This document shows, one piece after another, positions 16,565 to 20,645 of a stretch of DNA of 20,645 nucleotides. The stretch is from Solirubrobacteraceae bacterium (GTDB lineage: Bacteria > Actinomycetota > Thermoleophilia > Solirubrobacterales > Solirubrobacteraceae): the NCBI GenBank assembly GCA_025935735.1, contig JAICUS010000030.1, positions 1 through 20,645 of the forward strand, in the 5' to 3' direction. The notes beneath the pieces were generated by a model that saw only the letters and a program-made list of their open reading frames with translations, was not told the origin of the DNA and searched no databases. Both the position numbers and the translations under genes were made by a program. Each line of letters opens with the position of its first letter. Position 1 is the stretch's first letter.

Positions 16565-17443
16565 TCACTCCCTCGGATGTCGGTGTCGGTGCATGTGCAT
16601 GCGGATGGCCGGGCGCTCCTCGCCCCCGCCGTCCAGGAACTCGCGCGTGTCGTCCAGCGCCCGGTCGATCAGCTCGTCCGGGTGCCCGAAGTCGACCGGC
16701 TGGATGGTCAGCGGGCAGGGCGGCGGCAGCACGATCAGGTGGGTGTCGGCGCGGTGGCGCTCGATGTCGTCGATCAGCCGGCGCTGGGTGAGCAGGCTGA
16801 TGGCGTGCAGCGCCATGCCCAGCCCGCCGCCGGGCGGCTCCTGCAACGCGCACGCGTGCCCGGTCGGCAGCACGTAGACGCGCCGGGCGCCGAGCTCCAC
16901 GGCGTGCGAGATCGGCGTGTTGTTGGCCACGCCCCCGTCCATCAGCGTGCGGTCGCGCCGGCGAACCGGCGGCAGGACGCCCGGCACGGCGGCGCTGGCC
17001 AGCACGGCGTCGAGCACGGGGCCGTCCGAGAGGCGGACCTCCTCGCCGCTGACCACGTCCACGGCCACGACGTGCAGCGGGATCGGCATCGCACCGATGT
17101 CGGAGCGCTCGACGTGCCTGGAGATCAGCCGGCGCAGGCCCGAGTCGGGGACGAGGTGGTCGCGAACCCCGAGGAAGCCCAGCAGCCCGGTGAGCGGGTT
17201 GAGCGGGAAGACCTGTCCGCGCCGCAGGCCGCGCCAGATCTCGCCGAGGGCGTCGGCGGTCGCGGCGGTCTGGGGCCGCGACGCGATGAACGCCCCGTTG
17301 AGCGCGCCGGCGGACGTCCCGACGATCACGTCCGGAGCGATGCCGCGCTCGTAGAGCGCGCGCAACATGCCGACCTGGATCGCGCCCAGGCTCGCCCCGC
17401 CGGCGAGGACGAACGCCACGCCGGGCTGCTCGCGAGCTGCCAT
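16565..17443 (-). CDS. Patatin-like phospholipase
   Basis: A serine lipid hydrolase of the patatin family, 292 residues. It has the oxyanion glycine-rich loop AGGASLGA (residues 14-21), the nucleophile elbow GTSAG (Ser44) and the dyad aspartate in LMDGG (Asp169), so the Ser-Asp dyad is complete. No signal peptide or membrane segment is visible, implying a cytosolic or membrane-associated enzyme acting on internal lipid. The ATG at 17443 was chosen over one at 17566 because the fold begins within ten residues and the upstream part belongs to the E1-alpha relic. The C-terminal tail is histidine-rich (MHMHRHRHP), possibly metal-binding. The bipartite promoter motif ends 8 nt before the ATG, so the operon mRNA is probably nearly leaderless. 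Confidence 0.92.
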   Translation of the reverse strand: MAAREQPGVAFVLAGGASLGAIQVGMLRALYERGIAPDVIVGTSAGALNGAFIASRPQTAATADALGEIWRGLRRGQVFPLNPLTGLLGFLGVRDHLVPDSGLRRLISRHVERSDIGAMPIPLHVVAVDVVSGEEVRLSDGPVLDAVLASAAVPGVLPPVRRRDRTLMDGGVANNTPISHAVELGARRVYVLPTGHACALQEPPGGGLGMALHAISLLTQRRLIDDIERHRADTHLIVLPPPCPLTIQPVDFGHPDELIDRALDDTREFLDGGGEERPAIRMHMHRHRHPRE

Positions 17444-17451
17444 GCCCACCT

Positions 17452-17476
17452 GCGTCGCCGGACCGGACGGTCTTAC
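17452..17476 (-). promoter_or_regulatory. Bipartite promoter motif GTAAG-N14-CGACGC (patatin operon)
   Basis: On the minus strand GTAAG occupies 17476-17472 and CGACGC 17457-17452, followed by AGG. The flank is CCGTAAGAC. The motif ends 8 nt before the patatin ATG, so a start site about 7 nt downstream of a -10 element would fall practically at the ATG. Confidence 0.75.
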
Positions 17477-17524
17477 GGATCGTGGCGCCCGGCCGCCTAT
17501 CCGAGCTGGACGCGGGCGGCGATC

Positions 17525-17742
17525 TCGGCGGGTCGACCACCTCGGCCCGGACCTCAGCGGCGCCACTGCACCGACGGTCGCCGCCTCCTGCCCGTGGACA
17601 GATGGCAGTAGCCGCCGATGTTGGCGCGCTTTTACTGCCGCTCGGCCTCGGGCTCGAAGACCCGGATCAGGACCATGGTCTCGTACAGCCGCCGCAGATC
17701 AAACCGGCCGGCGACCTCGCCACGCGGTTCCGGCCGGGTCAT
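17525..17742 (-). pseudogene. Broken E1-alpha gene of a 2-oxoacid (pyruvate/acetoin) dehydrogenase
   Basis: From ATG 17742 the minus strand reads MTRPEPRGEVAGRF, then LRRLYETMVLIRVFEPEAER and a glutamine followed by TAA (17634-17632), where a tyrosine codon is expected. Read-through gives KRANIGGYCHLSTG. A one-base deletion near 17590-17594 then moves the frame, after which GQEAATVGAVAPLRSG continues. This is the N-terminus of TPP-dependent E1-alpha subunits, which decarboxylate pyruvate or acetoin. After about 65 residues similarity fades, the TPP-binding GDG region is absent and the patatin promoter follows. The start overlaps the upstream FAD oxidoreductase stop as ATGA, so the two were once translated together. 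One nonsense mutation, one frameshift and a 3' truncation make function very unlikely. Confidence 0.78.
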
Positions 17743-18914
17743 GGGCCGGGCACGCGGAGGCGGATCTCGACGCCCTCGCCCTCCGTGGGGGCACGGTGTC
17801 GCGGCAGATCGCGGATGTGGCGCGCGAGCTCCTGGCCGGCGATCTTCGTCGGCGGCCACCACAGGGGCTGCGCCGACACGCCGGCGTCCTCGCCCGCCTC
17901 GCCGCCGCGCCGGAGGACCGTGGCGTCGTGCTCGGTGAGCAGGACGCCTTGGAGCAGCGCCTGGTAGGGCTGCGGCTCGATCGCGGCGCCCGCGCGGGCG
18001 GCGATCGTCTCGGCCGCCGCGTCGGCCTGCCGGCAGGCCAGGCCGCCCTGCTTGATCGGCGCGCTGGTGGCGTCCCCGGCCGCATACACGTCGGCCACGC
18101 CGGCGACGCGGCCGTGCCGGTCCACGGGCAGGAAGCCGCGCGCGTCGGACGGAAGCCCCTGGACGCGGGGCCCGTGGAACTCGGGCAGGGTGACCACCCG
18201 ATCGACGGAGAGCGGGTCCCCACCGCTGCGCAACTGGACCTGCCCGGCGCGGGGAACGCCGGCGTGCATGCCGGTGACGACCGCGACACGGGTCCGGGCC
18301 AGCCGCGCCCCCAGCGCACGCGACGTCTCAGGTCCGAACAGCGCCAGCGGCGCGTCCTCCGGCGTGATCAGCGTCAGCTCGGGGTCCTGGCCCATGGCGT
18401 AGGCGCGCTCGGCGGTCATCAGCGCCAGCTCGTAGAGCGGCACCGGCCACGACGCGGCCTCGGGCATCACGAACGCGATGCTCCGGACGTAGCCCGCCTC
18501 GAGGTCCTGGACGACGCCGTGCATGAGCTCGTCGGCGCCCGGGCTGCCGAAGGCCAGGGCATGTGCGTACGGGGGGTGCTTGACGGCGCCGACGGCGATG
18601 AGCAGGGCGTCGTAGGCGATCGTCTCGCCCTCGTCGGTGAGCACGCGACGATCCCCGGGCGCCACCGACGCCAGGCGGCCGCGCCGCAGACGAGCGCCGG
18701 CGGCGGACGCCAGGTCGGCGAGCGACTCGTGCGGCACATCGCCGGCCGCGAACGGCATCAGGACCGCGAAGGCCAGGGTCGCGAAGTACTCGTCAGGGGC
18801 CAGGATCGTCGTGTCGACCCTGTCCTCGCCGACGTGCTGGAGGCGGAACGCCGCCTCGAGCGCCGCACAGCCACCTCCCGCGATCAGCACCTTGAAGGCC
18901 GGGGAATCGGACAT
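17739..18914 (-). CDS. NAD(P)/FAD-dependent oxidoreductase (sulfide:quinone reductase / NDH-2-like)
   Basis: A 391-residue two-Rossmann flavoprotein. FAD binding is shown by KVLIAGGGCAALEAAFRL (residues 8-25) and by the C-terminal VYAAGDATSAPIKQGGLACR motif, whose aspartate contacts the flavin ribityl chain. The middle part (LLIAVGAVKHPP) is typical of the pyridine nucleotide-disulfide reductase fold. The overall pattern resembles sulfide:quinone oxidoreductase and type II NADH dehydrogenase relatives, but I see no conserved pair of cysteines for sulfide chemistry, so the substrate is open. The start at 18914 has an excellent AAGGAG site seven bases upstream. Its stop overlaps the E1-alpha relic by four bases. 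A copy of the bipartite promoter lies about 75 bp upstream, divergent from the one driving the Arg-rich/alkA genes. Confidence 0.88.
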   Translation of the reverse strand: MSDSPAFKVLIAGGGCAALEAAFRLQHVGEDRVDTTILAPDEYFATLAFAVLMPFAAGDVPHESLADLASAAGARLRRGRLASVAPGDRRVLTDEGETIAYDALLIAVGAVKHPPYAHALAFGSPGADELMHGVVQDLEAGYVRSIAFVMPEAASWPVPLYELALMTAERAYAMGQDPELTLITPEDAPLALFGPETSRALGARLARTRVAVVTGMHAGVPRAGQVQLRSGGDPLSVDRVVTLPEFHGPRVQGLPSDARGFLPVDRHGRVAGVADVYAAGDATSAPIKQGGLACRQADAAAETIAARAGAAIEPQPYQALLQGVLLTEHDATVLRRGGEAGEDAGVSAQPLWWPPTKIAGQELARHIRDLPRHRAPTEGEGVEIRLRVPGP

Positions 18915-18988
18915 GGCCTGCTCCTTCACCACCGGACCGGCCGGTTGGCCCGACGATCGCCGCAGAAGTCGTGCTGCATCGACCTCCA

Positions 18989-19013
18989 GCGTCGATCGAG
19001 CGGGACTTCTTAC
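18989..19013 (-). promoter_or_regulatory. Bipartite promoter motif GTAAG-N14-CGACGC (FAD oxidoreductase)
   Basis: On the minus strand GTAAG occupies 19013-19009 and CGACGC 18994-18989, followed by TGG. The flank is CCCGTAAGAAG. It would give a leader of roughly 65-70 nt, matching the clear AAGGAG ribosome site of this gene. Its -35-like block faces that of the plus-strand copy at 19038 across 24 bp. Confidence 0.75.
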
Positions 19014-19037
19014 GGGTCCGCTCGTCGGCCCGCGAAG

Positions 19038-19062
19038 GTAAGAAGCGAGTCCGAGCCGACGC
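19038..19062 (+). promoter_or_regulatory. Bipartite promoter motif GTAAG-N14-CGACGC (Arg-rich orf / alkA operon)
   Basis: GTAAG at 19038-19042 and CGACGC at 19057-19062 (then CGG). The flank is AAGGTAAGAAG. The motif ends 9 nt before ATG 19072, predicting a leaderless or near-leaderless mRNA. Together with the minus-strand copy it creates an 8-bp inverted repeat (CTTCTTAC 19006-19013, GTAAGAAG 19038-19045). Confidence 0.75.
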
Positions 19063-19071
19063 CGGGGCCAC

Positions 19072-19383
19072 ATGAGCGAAACCACGAGGAGTACCGACGA
19101 CCGGGACATCGAGCACGCTCGGAGCTTCGATCCCGAGCGCGGTGCGTTCACGCCGCCCCAGCACCTACCGCGGCGAGACCGGACCAACCCGCGCGGCGTC
19201 CGTCACATCGACGCGGCCGCTCAGGACCATGTGATCGACCGAGACCGTCCGCGCCATCAAGCCGCTCAGCGCCGTCGCGCTCGCCTGATCGCCGCCGCCA
19301 GCGCGGCGAGACGGCGCCTGCGAGTGCCGGCCGCGCGTCGTCCGGCGCCGTCGCGCGGCGAATCTCCCGAGGCCAAGGCGTAG
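19072..19383 (+). CDS. Arginine-rich small hypothetical protein
   Basis: I do not recognise this 103-residue protein. The first third is acidic and ordinary (STDDRDIEHARSFDPERGAF), while the rest is very basic and rich in arginine and alanine (for example AAQRRRARLIAAASAARRRL), so nucleic-acid binding is conceivable and a decayed gene is equally possible. Support for reality comes from context: the start codon sits 9 nt after a full bipartite promoter motif, exactly as for the gene at 20460, and the stop is 3 bp before the alkA ATG. Third codon positions in this frame are mostly G or C. No conserved motif, membrane segment or signal peptide is visible. Confidence 0.5.
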   Translation: MSETTRSTDDRDIEHARSFDPERGAFTPPQHLPRRDRTNPRGVRHIDAAAQDHVIDRDRPRHQAAQRRRARLIAAASAARRRLRVPAARRPAPSRGESPEAKA

Positions 19384-19386
19384 CAG

Positions 19387-20463
19387 ATGGGCGCCGCTGC
19401 CGTCGGCCGGACCCCGAGAGATCCCGAAGCCGTCGCGTCGTCCGCGCCTGCTCGAGCGGTGGGCGGCGGGTACGAGCTCACGATCGTGCCGCGTGCGCCG
19501 TTTCGGCTCGACCTCACGGCGTGGGCGCTGCGCCGGCGCTCACACAACGCGGTCGACCGCTTCGACGGGTCCGCGTATCGGCGGATCGTGTCGATCGACT
19601 ACGACGGGCCGGTCGCTGTCACCGTCACCCAGGATGATGCGACGCGCCTGAGAGTGCTGCTCGCCGGCCGGGCGATCGACGAGCGGACGGAGCGTCGTGC
19701 GCGGTGCGCGCTCGACCGGCTCTTGGGGTTGAGCGTCGACCCGACGCCGTTCGCGGCGATGGCGGAGCGTGATCCGCTGCTCGGGCCGCTCGCCGTGCGG
19801 CTCCGCGGCCTGCGGCCGCCGCGCTTCCCGACGGTGTTCGAGGCGCTCGTCAACGGCGTCGCCTGCCAGCAGCTGTCGCTGGAAGTGGGGATCCATCTGC
19901 TCAACCGGCTCACCGCCGCTCACGGGCTACCCGTATCCGGCGATCCCGCCGGTCCACGGGCGTTTCCCGATCCCGATCGGCTCGCCGGCGTGCCGCCCGA
20001 GGAGCTCAAGCGCCACGGCTTCAGCCTGAGCAAGGCGCGGACGATCGTCGAGACCGCCGGCGCGATCGTCGCCGGCGAGCTCGACCTGGAGTCCCTGGGC
20101 CAGCTCGACGATCGAGCCGCCATCGACCGCCTGACGGCCCTGCGCGGCATCGGTCGCTGGACCGCGGAGTACGTCCTGCTGCGCGGGCTCGGCCGGCTGC
20201 ACGTCTTCCCGGGCGACGACGTCGGCGCCCACAACAAGCTCAGGCGCTTCTTCGACATCGACGGCCCGCTGGACTACGACGGCGTCAGGCGGCTCGCCGC
20301 CCGCTGGCGCCCCTACGCCGGAATGGTCTACTTCCATCTGCTGCTCGACTCGCTCTCGGAGGCCGGCCTCGTGCATGCGGGTGACGCCGGTCGCCCAAGC
20401 GGTCACGGAACATTCGCACTCGACCGTAAGACTCGCGGCACAGGCGACGCTGGGGAGACATGA
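19387..20463 (+). CDS. alkA: AlkA-type DNA-3-methyladenine glycosylase II
   Basis: A base-excision repair enzyme that removes alkylated purines from DNA. The 358-residue protein has an N-terminal AlkA_N-like domain (YELTIVPRAPFRLDLTAWAL, about 35-115), then the HhH-GPD core. The core shows NGVACQQLSLEVG, the helix-hairpin-helix LTALRGIGRWTAEYVLLRG (about 249-267) and the catalytic aspartate of FPGDDVGAHNKL (Asp278). Those residues match E. coli AlkA around Asp238. The protein is longer than E. coli AlkA; there is no Ada domain, and the last 25 residues are unusual because their DNA also carries the promoter of the next gene. It follows the Arg-rich gene by 3 bp and overlaps the next gene by four bases. 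Expression may come from the promoter at 19038, linking alkylation repair to the same stress response. Confidence 0.92.
   Translation: MGAAAVGRTPRDPEAVASSAPARAVGGGYELTIVPRAPFRLDLTAWALRRRSHNAVDRFDGSAYRRIVSIDYDGPVAVTVTQDDATRLRVLLAGRAIDERTERRARCALDRLLGLSVDPTPFAAMAERDPLLGPLAVRLRGLRPPRFPTVFEALVNGVACQQLSLEVGIHLLNRLTAAHGLPVSGDPAGPRAFPDPDRLAGVPPEELKRHGFSLSKARTIVETAGAIVAGELDLESLGQLDDRAAIDRLTALRGIGRWTAEYVLLRGLGRLHVFPGDDVGAHNKLRRFFDIDGPLDYDGVRRLAARWRPYAGMVYFHLLLDSLSEAGLVHAGDAGRPSGHGTFALDRKTRGTGDAGET
20426..20450 (+). promoter_or_regulatory. Bipartite promoter motif inside the 3' end of alkA
   Basis: GTAAG at 20426-20430 and CGACGC at 20445-20450 (then TGG), flank ACCGTAAGAC. It lies within the last alkA codons and ends 9 nt before the ATG of the flavoprotein gene at 20460. 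This gene can thus be read from its own promoter in addition to alkA read-through. The promoter sequence dictates the odd alkA tail. Confidence 0.73.
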
Positions 20464-20645
20464 GCGAGCAGACCTTCATCATCGCCGGCGCGAGCCTGGC
20501 CGGTGCCTCGGCGGCCGCCGAGTTGCGCGAGCGTGGCTTCGACGGGCGCGTCGTGCTGATCGGCTCCGAGCCGCAGCGCCCGTACCAGCGCCCGCCGCTG
20601 TCAAAGGAGTACCTGCGCGGCGATGCCGGGCTTGACAAGGTCTAC
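20460..20645 (+). CDS. Ferredoxin-NAD(P) reductase-like FAD oxidoreductase, 5' part only
   Basis: The first 62 codons of a flavoprotein cut by the right edge. TFIIAGASLAGASAAAELRE (residues 5-24) is the FAD-binding GxSxAG loop, and the stretch LIGSEPQRPYQRPPLSKEYL (about 34-53) is the hallmark of the ferredoxin/rubredoxin/putidaredoxin reductase group that supplies electrons to P450s and Rieske dioxygenases. The start overlaps the alkA stop as ATGA and lies 9 nt after a bipartite promoter motif, with a GGGGAG stretch just before the ATG. Partner ferredoxin and substrate system would lie beyond the window. Confidence 0.9.
   Translation, partial: MSEQTFIIAGASLAGASAAAELRERGFDGRVVLIGSEPQRPYQRPPLSKEYLRGDAGLDKVY

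Noticed and set aside
19001..19020. Resemblance to a DosR/DevR dormancy box (GGGACTT half) before the FAD oxidoreductase
   Set aside because: Only one half-site matches and the symmetric second half is missing; the region is better explained by the five-copy GTAAG-N14-CGACGC motif.
17367..19637. 756-codon plus-strand frame
   Set aside because: Antisense to the patatin start, E1-alpha relic and FAD oxidoreductase; composition is shadow-like with no domain.

Overview
The window is very GC-rich (by eye about 70% G+C or more), with strong G/C preference at third codon positions and tightly packed, overlapping genes. Gene content (MASE1 sensor kinase, tandem universal stress proteins, MMPL exporter, acyl-CoA dehydrogenase/thiolase operon, an ECF-type sigma factor of an actinobacterial kind) points to a high-GC actinobacterium. 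A Thermoleophilia/Solirubrobacterales-like soil organism is my best guess, but this is inference without a 16S or marker gene.

Left part (1-6.1 kb): the 5' two thirds of gdhA (minus strand, running off the left edge), a flippase-like membrane protein, then a degraded patch. That patch holds the C-terminal relic of a copper/heavy-metal P-type ATPase and possibly a 17-codon universal-stress-protein relic. Then come a small helical hypothetical gene, a tandem-domain universal stress protein, and the decayed DNA-binding end of a LuxR-type regulator lying antisense just after it. A cupin/SnoaL-like gene pair follows, convergent with an MBL-fold hydrolase.

Middle (6.1-14.1 kb): an MMPL transporter and a MASE1-GAF histidine kinase are transcribed divergently from a strongly structured 204-bp intergenic region. 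In it a perfect 9-bp inverted repeat covers the MMPL ribosome binding site. Next are a second universal stress protein and an ECF-type sigma factor whose stop codon overlaps the start of zwf (glucose-6-phosphate dehydrogenase) by ATGA.

Right part (14.1-20.6 kb): a minus-strand operon patatin - acyl-CoA dehydrogenase - thiolase; a minus-strand FAD oxidoreductase coupled by ATGA to a broken E1-alpha (TPP dehydrogenase) gene; and a divergent plus-strand operon of an arginine-rich small protein, AlkA-type DNA glycosylase and the start of a ferredoxin-reductase-like flavoprotein.

The main discovery is a bipartite promoter-like motif, GTAAG-N14-CGACGC (then NGG). I find it five times with exactly the same spacing, always on the coding strand and always upstream of a gene: before the second universal stress protein, the patatin operon, the FAD oxidoreductase, the Arg-rich/alkA operon and the ferredoxin-reductase-like gene. 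In three cases the motif ends 8-9 nt before the ATG, which predicts leaderless or nearly leaderless mRNAs. The other two genes have long leaders and clear AAGGAG sites. It looks like the promoter of an alternative (ECF-like) sigma factor that ties stress protein, lipid breakdown, flavoprotein redox and alkylation repair into one local regulon. The sigma factor encoded inside the window is the obvious, unproven, candidate.
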